From assembly GCA_049841135.1 (NCBI GenBank), contig JASGHK010000005.1, positions 3,286,001-3,350,000 on the forward strand: a stretch of 64,000 bases of DNA. Reading direction: 5' to 3'. A program made the translations under genes and the position numbers. Below are positions 43,522-51,041 of this stretch, one piece after another. The stretch is from JACRCT01 sp049841135. Its GTDB lineage: Bacteria; Myxococcota; Myxococcia; Myxococcales; UBA5297. Each line of letters begins with the position of its first letter. The first letter of the stretch is position 1. Below the pieces are notes generated by a model, which was not told where the DNA came from, did no database searches, and saw only the letters and a program-made list of their open reading frames with translations.

Positions 43522-44149
43522 CAGTAGATCCTCACGACGACGCGCCGGTGGCGGGCCAGTCGCTCTTCAGGGCTGAGCCCCTTGAGGGTCTCCTCGGACA
43601 GCGGCTTGGTGTCCGCGTAGCCCTCGACGCGGATGCGCGTCCGCGGGACCCCCACGTCCTCCAGGCGCTGGCGCACCACGATGGCCCGCGCGCTGGAGAA
43701 GCTCCCAGTTGGTGGCGAACTGCGCGCCGTTGACCAGGGGCGTGGTGTCGGTGTGGCCCTCCACCGCGAAGGCGTACTTGGTGGAGTAGGGCGTGAGCAC
43801 CTGGAGCATCGCCGCCAAGGTCTTCTCCAGCTCCGTGCGGATCTGCGCCTTGCCGGAGTCGAAGACGAGCCCGGAGTTGAGCGAGAGCTTCCAGCCCGTC
43901 GGCCTCGACCCGCGTGGAGACCATGTCCTCCAGGTGCTGCTGGACGATGCGCGCGTCGATCTCGCGGCGGATGGACTCCAGGCTCGCCGGGCTCTCGGCG
44001 CCGGAGATGCTCTTGACGATCTGCTGCATGCGGCTGCGGTTCAGCTGCGCCGCGCTGAGCAGCACGATGAAGAACAGCAGCAGGTTGGTGATGAGGTCGG
44101 CGTAGCTGAGCAGCCAGCTCTCCTCGTGACCTCGGGCGCGCCGCTGCAT
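43521..44149 (-). CDS. MotB-like stator protein, twice frameshifted (motor operon)
   Basis: MotB-type proteins anchor the ion-driven stator to peptidoglycan. The N-terminus HEESWLLSYADLITNLLLFF carries the single membrane helix with the ion-binding Asp (residue 18). The C-terminal part is an OmpA-like domain (KYAFAVEGHTDTTPL, SSARAIVVRQRLEDVGVPRT, VEGYADTKPLS). Two surplus bases, at 43885-43891 and 43698-43704 (GAGCTTC and GAAGCTC, plus strand), split it. Removing both reads DGLELSLNSGLVFDSGKAQI and NWELSSARAIVV, giving 208 residues ending VVVRIY with a stop overlapping the next ATG. It lies 4 bases after the motA-like gene. Confidence 0.88.
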
Positions 44150-44153
44150 GGCT

Positions 44154-44864
44154 CTAGTGCCCCCCGCGCGCGACGAGCTCGTTGGCGCTCTTCTCGCAGC
44201 GCTCCAGGAAGCCCAGCCGCTCGTCGAGGAGGTTGTTGAGGTAGTGGCCCACCGGCCCGGCCACCCCGGCGCCGAACGCCACGCCGTACAGCGTCGCCAG
44301 GAGCGCCAGCGACATCGAGGCGCCGATGTTGAGGTTGTCCGAGCTCATGGTGCGGAACATCTGGATCATGCCGGTGATGGTGCCGACCATCCCGAACGCC
44401 GGGCCCAGCTTGGAGAGCATCTCCCAGTTGTTGATAGCCGGCTGGAAGCGGCCGATCTCCTCGTGCCGCAGCTCCAGGAAGACCTTGGCGCTGGCCACCT
44501 CCGGGGCGCGGTTGAGCAGCAGCGCCACCATCTGCTTGATCGACTCGAACTTGCTGCCTTCGGCCAGCGTGAGCGCCTGGCTGCGCTTGCCGTCGCCCCA
44601 CAGCGCGCAGAGTTGGTCGCGCTCGGCTTCCATGGTCTTGGTCGTGCGCCCGAACAGCCGCAACCCGGGGATCAGCTCGCGCAGGCAGCTGACGGTGCGC
44701 AGCGCGGTGGTGTGGTTGGAGCTGACCATCACCGCTCCGCAGGAGCCGACCAGCACCATCACCAGCGCGTGGAGGTCGAAGGCCGAGATGGCCGTGGCGT
44801 CACCGCGGTCGGTGAAGCCGAACCAGACGACGAATCCCAAGACGACGAGTCCGATGATTTGCAC
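44154..44864 (-). CDS. MotA-like stator protein (motor operon)
   Basis: The 236-residue protein has the MotA layout: two membrane segments at the N-terminus (MQIIGLVVLGFVVWFGFT; LHALVMVLVGSCGAVMVSS), a cytoplasmic loop of ~100 residues with charged helices, then two membrane segments (KLGPAFGMVGTITGMIQMF; MSLALLATLYGVAFGAGVAG). The GPAFGMVGTITGMI block is typical of MotA. It has no long cytoplasmic tail, unlike ZorA of the Zorya defence system. It precedes the MotB-like gene by 4 bases. Whether it drives the flagellum or only this complex cannot be told from sequence. Confidence 0.9.
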   Translation of the reverse strand: MQIIGLVVLGFVVWFGFTDRGDATAISAFDLHALVMVLVGSCGAVMVSSNHTTALRTVSCLRELIPGLRLFGRTTKTMEAERDQLCALWGDGKRSQALTLAEGSKFESIKQMVALLLNRAPEVASAKVFLELRHEEIGRFQPAINNWEMLSKLGPAFGMVGTITGMIQMFRTMSSDNLNIGASMSLALLATLYGVAFGAGVAGPVGHYLNNLLDERLGFLERCEKSANELVARGGH

Positions 44865-44915
44865 GGGCTTCCCTCCGGGTTGGGCGGGCGCGCAGGCCCG
44901 CCGCGACCCTTGCGA

Positions 44916-45563
44916 CTACTTCCTCTGGCGCTGCAGTTCCTCGAGCTTCTTGCGGACCTCGGGGTCGCTCTCCACGTCCTCTGCCTGCTCGTAGACCTCG
45001 ATCGCCTTGTCGCGCTCCCCCATCATCAGCAGCAACGAGGCCTTGGCGCGCAGGAACTCCGGATGCGAGCGGTAGCGGGCGAGGACCGTCTCGCACCACT
45101 CGAACGCGAGGTGGTAGTTGCCGTTCTTGATCGCCTCCTGCATCAGCGTCCGGGCGCGCACGATGCTCACCTCGGGGGCCTGCTCCTCGACGCGCAGGCC
45201 GCGGCTGCGGTAGGCCTCCACCAGCGACGCGTCCGCCGGGGTGGGCGGGGGCGGGACGATGCGCGAGGCGGGGATGGTCTTGGCCTCGGAGGTGCCGGTG
45301 CCGTGCTCGACGACCACCCGCTGGCCCGAGGCGAGCATGGGGATGTCCACCTCGGTGATGAGGTCGCCGTTGTTCCAGCGGACCTTCATGGCCGTGGTGG
45401 AGCCGAAGCCGAAGGGCCGCGTCGGCGTCCCCTCCTCCTTGAGCGCCTCCGGCTTCTGCGGCTCCGGGTCGATCAAGTAGTAGGTGTAGTTGCGCGCGGC
45501 GCACGAGGCGGCCACGGGCAGGGCGACGAAGGCCAGCAGGATCGTGGGGACGTGGCGGCTCAT
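44916..45563 (-). CDS. Lipoprotein with TPR-like C-terminus (motor operon)
   Basis: A 215-residue protein with a lipoprotein signal (SRHVPTILLAFVALPVAASC), a beta-rich middle (STTAMKVRWNNGDLITEVDI) and a helical C-terminus with a TPR-like repeat (AFEWCETVLARYRSHPEFLR, then ASLLLMMGERDKAIEVYEQA). The ATG overlaps the upstream stop (ATGA). It probably faces the periplasm. A 51-base gap before the motA-like gene is the largest in the operon, so an internal promoter there is possible. Confidence 0.7.
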   Translation of the reverse strand: MSRHVPTILLAFVALPVAASCAARNYTYYLIDPEPQKPEALKEEGTPTRPFGFGSTTAMKVRWNNGDLITEVDIPMLASGQRVVVEHGTGTSEAKTIPASRIVPPPPTPADASLVEAYRSRGLRVEEQAPEVSIVRARTLMQEAIKNGNYHLAFEWCETVLARYRSHPEFLRAKASLLLMMGERDKAIEVYEQAEDVESDPEVRKKLEELQRQRK

Positions 45564-46534
45564 GGCAGGAACGGGAGCAGCGAGACGTTGAGCAGGGACA
45601 TGCCGATGCCGAACTTGGCGTTGGTGGAGACCGACAGCGTCACGGCGAAGTTGGAGCGGAACAGGGGAAGGCGGATGAGGAGCGCTCCAGTCACCAGCGG
45701 GTCCAAGACCTGGGTGTTCTGGCCGGCGATGTTGCTGACGAGCGCGGTGGGGATGCTCAGGAGCACCTGGGCGCCCACGGTGAGGTTCCACAGGAAGGGG
45801 ATGACCCGGTAGTAGCAGCCGCCCACGCCCAGCACGGGATCGAGGAACGAGACGCTGAAGCCCACCAGGTTGGCGTTGGTGTCTCCCCACTGGTCGGCCC
45901 AGTCCAGGGACAGGTGCTGGTGCGGCCAGACGGTGAAGTCGACGAAGGTGTGGGTCAGGCTGTCGCCGCGCGAGCGGCGCTCCAGCTCGCGGGTCATCGT
46001 CCAGTTCTTCCGGGTGCGCGCGGGCTCCTTGAGGGCGGGGTCGAAGTTCTCGGCGAGGACGATGCGGCTGTTCTGCAGGTCGATGATGCGCAGCGAGACG
46101 CCCAGCGCGTTCTCGTCCAGCCAGATGGCGGCGCGGGCCGGCGCGCCGCTCCCGCGGGCGGTCTGGTCCAGCCGGACGATCTCCGCGGCGCTCAGGTCGG
46201 AGGTGTTCTGCTCCAGGCGGCCGTCGCCCACGAACACGCGCGGCACCCGGCACGCCTCGCAGGAGCGCAGCGAGGCGAAGCCGAACAGGTGGGCCAGCGT
46301 GGTCAGGGCCGCGGTCGGGTACCAGGACTTGGTCTCCTCGAACGCCGGCTGGGTGCTCACCACGATGGCGGGGAGCAGGTCCTTCATGAAGGGCCCGTCC
46401 TCCTGGCGCTTGGCCAAGGACTCCTCGAGCCGCGTCAGCGCCTCCCGGGTCGTCTCGCGCTGGGCGAGCGCCGGGGCCGGCGGCAGCAGCGCCAGCAGCA
46501 GGGCCAGGACGGCACCGGTCCGCGCTAGAAGCAA
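45560..46534 (-). CDS. Exported protein, paralogue of the next gene upstream (motor operon)
   Basis: A 324-residue protein with a signal peptide (LLLARTGAVLALLLALLPPA). It has a CxxC pair (RSCEACRVPRVFVGDGR) followed by ARAAIWLDENALGVSLRIID, and a C-terminal beta-rich part (NFAVTLSVSTNAKFGIGMSL). The upstream neighbour has the same order (CPQC, then ALFLDFEIEGASLVLRARV, then a barrel), so the two look like duplicates whose N-terminal domains recall CsgG/FlgO-type outer-membrane accessory folds. The start is a TTG after GGAGGTGTCGT, inside the end of the upstream gene. Confidence 0.6.
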   Translation of the reverse strand: MLLARTGAVLALLLALLPPAPALAQRETTREALTRLEESLAKRQEDGPFMKDLLPAIVVSTQPAFEETKSWYPTAALTTLAHLFGFASLRSCEACRVPRVFVGDGRLEQNTSDLSAAEIVRLDQTARGSGAPARAAIWLDENALGVSLRIIDLQNSRIVLAENFDPALKEPARTRKNWTMTRELERRSRGDSLTHTFVDFTVWPHQHLSLDWADQWGDTNANLVGFSVSFLDPVLGVGGCYYRVIPFLWNLTVGAQVLLSIPTALVSNIAGQNTQVLDPLVTGALLIRLPLFRSNFAVTLSVSTNAKFGIGMSLLNVSLLPFLP

Positions 46535-47757
46535 AACGACACCTCCGCGCCGAGAGAGTGGATCTTGAAGATGCCCAGGTCGGCGAAGTTGCCCACGCCG
46601 ACCGCCTGGTCGAGCCCGGGCAGGGACTCGGCGAAGAAGGAGATGCCGATGCGGTTCTTGGCCCGCAGCTCCAGGCCCAGGTGGAAGGCGCCGACGATGG
46701 TCTGGGCGTTGATGAAGGTCTGGCCGAGCAGCTGGGCGGTGAGCTGGTCGATGCTGGGCGCCTGGCTGTCGAACGCCAGCGCCCCCAGCCCGTAGATGCC
46801 CATGACTGCGCCGCCCAGGAAGACGTAGAGGTCGGGGTGGGTCAGCGACGTGGAGGTCCCGGTCAGCAGCCGCGAGATCCGGGCCTGGGCGAGCCAGGCG
46901 GTGTGGACGCTGGGGGCCCAGGAGACGCCGCCCATGACGCTCGCGGTCCACGCCCGAGCCTGGGTGAACGGCACCTCCAGGCCCGTCTGGATCCACACGA
47001 AGGGCACGGTCCGCAGCGCGATGGTCTGACCGGGGTTGGGCGCGGCGAAGGAGCGCACCGCGACGCGGACGGGGATGGTGATCCCCAGCTTGTTCTCCAG
47101 GGTGTCGAGGTACTCCTTGCGCGCCTCCTCGGCGGTCTTGAGGTGCTCCCCGCTGCGCAGCAGCGCAGGGGTGGAGGTTCGGGTGGAGAGGGTCTTGGCC
47201 CAGACGATGGGCAGGGCAGGCTCGAGCGAGGTCACCCGCGCGCGCAGCACCAGCGACGCGCCTTCGATCTCGAAGTCCAGGAAGAGGGCATGGCGGCTGC
47301 CCGACTCGAGGCCGGCGGCGGAGAGCGCGCCGGGCGCGTCGAACCCTCGCGCCACCACCGTCGCCTTCTCTCCGGAGTGGACCACCAGCGCCAGGCACTG
47401 CGGGCAGTGCGCCAGCGTCACCTTGGTGCCCGGGTTCTTGATCGCCAGGCTGATGAAGTGGTTCTCGATGAGCGCCTGCATCCCGCTGCCGAACCCTATC
47501 GGGACGCTGACGTCGGCGAGCACCAGCGGCGTGTCCTGGGCGAACGGCGGCTGCTGCGTCCAGCCGTAGACCAGCTCGTCGAGCAGGTCGAAGGCCTGGA
47601 GCTGGATCTGCGAGGCGACCAGGCCGCGCAGCTCCTCGAGCTGGGCGCGCCGCACTTGCGTCGCCAATTCGTCGGCGCGGGCGCTGGAGGGCGCGAGTGC
47701 GGCCGCGGCGAGGGTGAGCGCCGCCGAGACGGCGAGGGTACGCTGCGTGGGCCTCAT
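46525..47757 (-). CDS. Exported protein with probable outer-membrane barrel (motor operon)
   Basis: A 410-residue protein with a signal peptide (RTLAVSAALTLAAAALAPSS), a helical segment, a CxxC-containing domain (LAHCPQCLALVVHSGEKATV) and a C-terminal half with alternating polar and apolar strands ending in Phe (LGAEVSFCF), the usual signature of an outer-membrane barrel. The ATG overlaps the upstream stop (ATGA). It is related in layout to the gene at 45560-46534. Confidence 0.65.
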   Translation of the reverse strand: MRPTQRTLAVSAALTLAAAALAPSSARADELATQVRRAQLEELRGLVASQIQLQAFDLLDELVYGWTQQPPFAQDTPLVLADVSVPIGFGSGMQALIENHFISLAIKNPGTKVTLAHCPQCLALVVHSGEKATVVARGFDAPGALSAAGLESGSRHALFLDFEIEGASLVLRARVTSLEPALPIVWAKTLSTRTSTPALLRSGEHLKTAEEARKEYLDTLENKLGITIPVRVAVRSFAAPNPGQTIALRTVPFVWIQTGLEVPFTQARAWTASVMGGVSWAPSVHTAWLAQARISRLLTGTSTSLTHPDLYVFLGGAVMGIYGLGALAFDSQAPSIDQLTAQLLGQTFINAQTIVGAFHLGLELRAKNRIGISFFAESLPGLDQAVGVGNFADLGIFKIHSLGAEVSFCF

Positions 47758-48434
47758 AGCAGCCACCTCCACTGTCCTCGCACGCACGTGCCGGCGTGCA
47801 GCTGCGTCTCGCGGGAGTCGAGGATCATCACGCCCAGGAAGGCCTCGCTGTCGGAGAGGGCGTGCTCGGCGAAGTAGCGGGCGCAGGCCAAGGGGTAGGC
47901 CTTGCGCGCCGGCAGGCGGCCCACGACGAGGATGTCGCCGGCGGCGAGCAACGGGACCCGGTCGGAGACCCGGCGGCCGCGCTGCGCGAGCTCCATCCTG
48001 GCGGCCACGGCGATCTTCTCGGCCACGCCCGGCTCTGGGTAGTAGGCGTCGACGTGCCAGAGCAGGTCGGCGTCCTCGGCGCCAGCTCGATTCGCCGCCG
48101 ATGGCTGGCCCGACGGCGCGACGGCATGTGCGATCTGCGCGGCCGACTCGCTCAGCGACGAGAGGATGGCCTCGTCGCGGGCCGGGCGCTCGTCGGGGCT
48201 CAGGAAGCGCCGGCTGCACACCAGGGCGTCAGTCTCTCCCAAGCCCAGGTAGCCTCGCGCGGGCGGTTCGGGGACCTCGGCGGGATAGAGCTCCGCCGCC
48301 CGTTCCTGGGTGATGCGCGTGCACTCGAGGCTGCGCGTGCTCGCCTTGCTCGTAAGCAGCCCTGGGGCGGGGTCATGGATGCAGCCCGGGAGCAGGGCCG
48401 CCGTCGCGAGCAGCCAGCGCGTCGCGGCCTTCAT
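47754..48434 (-). CDS. Unknown lipoprotein (motor operon)
   Basis: A 226-residue protein with a lipoprotein signal (KAATRWLLATAALLPGC). The body is mixed alpha/beta, with LWHVDAYYPEPGVAEKIAVA and AERALSDSEAFLG-like segments and two more Cys (LVCSRRFLS; GTCVRGQW) that could form a disulfide. No family recognised. Both ends overlap neighbours by 4 bases, so translation is coupled. Confidence 0.65.
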   Translation of the reverse strand: MKAATRWLLATAALLPGCIHDPAPGLLTSKASTRSLECTRITQERAAELYPAEVPEPPARGYLGLGETDALVCSRRFLSPDERPARDEAILSSLSESAAQIAHAVAPSGQPSAANRAGAEDADLLWHVDAYYPEPGVAEKIAVAARMELAQRGRRVSDRVPLLAAGDILVVGRLPARKAYPLACARYFAEHALSDSEAFLGVMILDSRETQLHAGTCVRGQWRWLL

Positions 48435-49381
48435 GGCGTCGTCCTGCCCGGCGCGGCCGGAGTCGTCGGGTTCGTCGTGGGCGCGGGCTGCGGCGCCACG
48501 CCGGGCGGGGGCTGCGGCGACACGCCGGGTGGCGGTGCTCCCATCCATGCCGGAGCGGGCTGGGGAGGGGCGGTGGGCGCCGCGGGCGCTGCAGGCCAGG
48601 TGGCGGGCGTCGCGGAAGGGAGGAGCGCCGGAGCCTTGGGCTTTGGCGTCGCCGGGCGCTCGTCGAAGTCGTGCAGGACCCGGGAGCGCATGTGCGCGTG
48701 GAAGGCGAGCTGGCTGAGCTGCCCGTAGTAGTCGCGGGTGAAGTTGCGGACCATCGCCTTTCCCGTGAGCGCCTCCGAGTCGGGGCGCCAGAGGAGGTCC
48801 GCCAGGCCGTTGAAGCCCCACGCCGCCAAGCCGAAGTAGCGCATGAAGCGGGCCTGCAGCGTGTCCGAGGCCAGCAGCGCGCCGTCGCCATCGAGGATCT
48901 TGATGTCCTCCGCGAAGGTGTACTCGGTGAGCGCCGGGATCAGCGTCGCGGACGCGATCGACAGGATCCACAACAGCGGGCTGTTGTCGGAGTGCACCAG
49001 GCGCGAGGTGAGCTCGACGATGAGGTCGGGCTTCGCGGTCGGCGGCGCCGGAGCCACGACTGCCGCGGCCACGTCCTTCTCGTTCTTGCCGCCGGCCTCG
49101 AACTCCACCGTCGCGCCCTGGTTGGTGAACAGCGTCTGCACCTTCCGGCACAGCCGGCGGGCATCTCCGCGGTCGAGGTAGTCGTTCTTGGCGCAGCGCA
49201 GCAGGATGTGCTGGCCCGAAAAGTTGTTGGCGGTGGTGTCGATGGCCACGGGCCGCTGGAGCGAGACGAGCGGCTGATAGACCGTCACACACCCCGAGAG
49301 CGGAGCGACCAGGATCGCCGTGAGGACAAGGGTCTTCGCGGCAAGCCTTCGGGGCTCGTGATGTGGCGATGGACCATCCAT
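48431..49381 (-). CDS. Unknown lipoprotein, first gene of the motor operon
   Basis: A 316-residue protein with a lipoprotein signal (LVLTAILVAPLSGC). A domain with paired Cys (ILLRCAKNDYL; RRLCRKVQTLFTNQGATVEF) and beta strands (KPDLIVELTSRLVH) follows, then a long Pro/Ala-rich tail. I start it at the ATG at 49379-49381; the frame is open 15 codons further, through a possible sigma-54-type site. It is the most upstream gene of the operon, opposite the plus-strand gene at 49566. Confidence 0.65.
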   Translation of the reverse strand: MDGPSPHHEPRRLAAKTLVLTAILVAPLSGCVTVYQPLVSLQRPVAIDTTANNFSGQHILLRCAKNDYLDRGDARRLCRKVQTLFTNQGATVEFEAGGKNEKDVAAAVVAPAPPTAKPDLIVELTSRLVHSDNSPLLWILSIASATLIPALTEYTFAEDIKILDGDGALLASDTLQARFMRYFGLAAWGFNGLADLLWRPDSEALTGKAMVRNFTRDYYGQLSQLAFHAHMRSRVLHDFDERPATPKPKAPALLPSATPATWPAAPAAPTAPPQPAPAWMGAPPPGVSPQPPPGVAPQPAPTTNPTTPAAPGRTTP

Positions 49382-49400
49382 ACGAATGGGTGCGGCCCCC

Positions 49401-49417
49401 AGCAAGATGTACGCCGG
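49401..49417 (-). promoter_or_regulatory. Possible sigma-54-type promoter of the motor operon
   Basis: On the minus strand CCGGCGTACATCTTGCT has GGC and TTGCT at the obligatory -24/-12 spacing and resembles the site before flgF (TGGCGTG-N4-TTGCT). The predicted start near 49390 leaves only ~9 bases before the ATG, so either translation is nearly leaderless or the site is coincidental. Confidence 0.3.
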
Positions 49418-49565
49418 CATTCCCAAGAGTGACGCGGAAGCGTACCGGCTGAATCGGGGCAGGACTATATGACAGCCGTGTCGCGACCGGCACCGCCGTC
49501 GCCAATACTCTGAGACCTGGGGTCAACGGCGCACCTGATAGCATGCGCAGCCCAGGAGCTTCGCC

Positions 49566-50465
49566 ATGGCCCTTCGCACCTCTCTCGTCGTCCTGCTGGC
49601 CCTGGTCGCCTCTGCTGCGGCCGAGCCCCTGCCCGACGCAGCGTTTCGCGCGGTGAAGGACCGGGACGTCGTGATGGTCAAGAAGGACGGAACCACCGTC
49701 CAGGGGCGGCTGCTGAGCTACGAGAAGGAAGAGGCCGTCGTCGCGCTCAGCGACGGGACGATTGCAGCGCTCAAGCGAGCGGACGTCACCTCGCTGAAGC
49801 TCGCGCCGGCGCCCCAACCCGTGCCGGTGGCCCCGTTGCCACCGCCACCGCCACAGCCACAGCCCGCTCCCGCGCAGCCCGCCCCCCAGCCTGTTCAGCC
49901 GCAGCCCGTGCCCGCCCAGCTTGCTTCGCCCGTGGCCGTCGCGCTTCCTCAGATTCCCCAGATGCCCGGCACGCTGGTCGGGGTCCCGCTGCGCGGGTAC
50001 ATGCGCGTCTGGCACTCCGGCGAGGAGGAGCCTTGCCCACGCTCGGTGCGCCACGAGGCCGTCATGGACGAAGCCGTCCCCGTGCAGATCGGGCCGCAGC
50101 AGACCTGCTTCGCGGTCATCGTGCGGACGCTGGAGCGCTACGACGAGCCGCTGGCGGTGCTCAAGCCGCACTGCCACTTCAGCCGCCGCGAGACGGAGGC
50201 GTCCGTCTACAACGAGACCGTGTTCTCCGAGACCTTCACCGTCAAAGGCGACGCGCCGATCTACCGCATCCCCGGCAGCACGGATGGCAGGTGGGCTGGC
50301 CTGAACATCGGCGGAACACCCGACCGCGAATTCAGGATCATTACCCGGACCGGCTCGCTGTGCTGCGCTGGCGTCCCTCACGACCGGCTCGAGCTGGAGC
50401 TGGTCAACCGGCGGATCACCCAGGGCGAGAAGTACGAAGCCAGCTTCAAATGGCCGATGCGGTAG
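49566..50465 (+). CDS. Exported protein with small barrel-like domain and Pro linker
   Basis: A 299-residue protein with a signal peptide (ALRTSLVVLLALVASAAAEP). Residues ~35-75 form an SH3/Lsm-like strand set (KDGTTVQGRLLSYEKEEAVV, then LSDGTIAALKRADVTSL). A ~60-residue Pro/Gln/Ala linker and a C-terminal domain with several Cys (EEPCPRSV; QQTCFAVIV; SLCCAGVPH) follow. No known family. It diverges from the motor operon and may share its regulatory region. Confidence 0.7.
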   Translation: MALRTSLVVLLALVASAAAEPLPDAAFRAVKDRDVVMVKKDGTTVQGRLLSYEKEEAVVALSDGTIAALKRADVTSLKLAPAPQPVPVAPLPPPPPQPQPAPAQPAPQPVQPQPVPAQLASPVAVALPQIPQMPGTLVGVPLRGYMRVWHSGEEEPCPRSVRHEAVMDEAVPVQIGPQQTCFAVIVRTLERYDEPLAVLKPHCHFSRRETEASVYNETVFSETFTVKGDAPIYRIPGSTDGRWAGLNIGGTPDREFRIITRTGSLCCAGVPHDRLELELVNRRITQGEKYEASFKWPMR

Positions 50466-50477
50466 CGCCGGTGATGG

Positions 50478-50951
50478 CTATTTCGGAACCCAGAAGTTGA
50501 AGCTGATGTCGAGCCACTCGTCCTTGGCGTCGTGGGCGCCCTTGATGCGGTGGAGGCGGCCGGTGAAGGTGCCGCCGTACCGGTCGCCTGCCAGACCGCT
50601 CGTCAGGGTGCAGGTGGCATCGCTGGTGTCGGTGCCGCCGGCGCGCCAATTGGGGATGATGTAGCCGTCGGTGTCTTCAGCCTGGAGGCTGACCATGACG
50701 CCGTCGCCGCAGCTTCCGCCGTTGTTCAAGGGGCCGGTGATCTGGAGTTCGCCGAGGGGCTTGGAGTTGATGCCGACGGCGAAGCTATTGGGCTGGGACC
50801 CGGTGCGCCACGCGCACCGGCTGGTGAGCAAGCTCCCGAGGCCGCTGATCTGGATCTCGGTCGCTTGGCCCATGCCGTGGCAGGGGTCGGTCTCGGGAGT
50901 GCCGCAGGCGAGGACGACGGCAACCAGCGGGAAGAGGCCTCGGAGTTTCAT
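50478..50951 (-). CDS. Unknown lipoprotein
   Basis: A 157-residue protein with a lipoprotein signal (KLRGLFPLVAVVLACGTP) and a beta-rich body with several Cys (DPCHGMGQ; SRCAWRT; GGSCGDGV; DATCTLTSG), probably disulfide-bonded. No family recognised. It is convergent with the gene at 49566, only 12 bases from its stop, and has no close partner upstream. Confidence 0.7.
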   Translation of the reverse strand: MKLRGLFPLVAVVLACGTPETDPCHGMGQATEIQISGLGSLLTSRCAWRTGSQPNSFAVGINSKPLGELQITGPLNNGGSCGDGVMVSLQAEDTDGYIIPNWRAGGTDTSDATCTLTSGLAGDRYGGTFTGRLHRIKGAHDAKDEWLDISFNFWVPK

Positions 50952-51041
50952 GGGTGGTCTCCGCAGCTGAAGGAACCTCAGAAGGCTAACAGGACGAGAG
51001 ATCCAAGTGCCGCCATGAGAGGCGCGCTCCTGGCAGAAGGC

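Noticed and set aside
43521..44864. Zorya-type defence system (ZorAB)
   Set aside because: The MotA-like protein lacks the long cytoplasmic tail of ZorA and no ZorC/D/E-like genes are present; the neighbours are envelope proteins.
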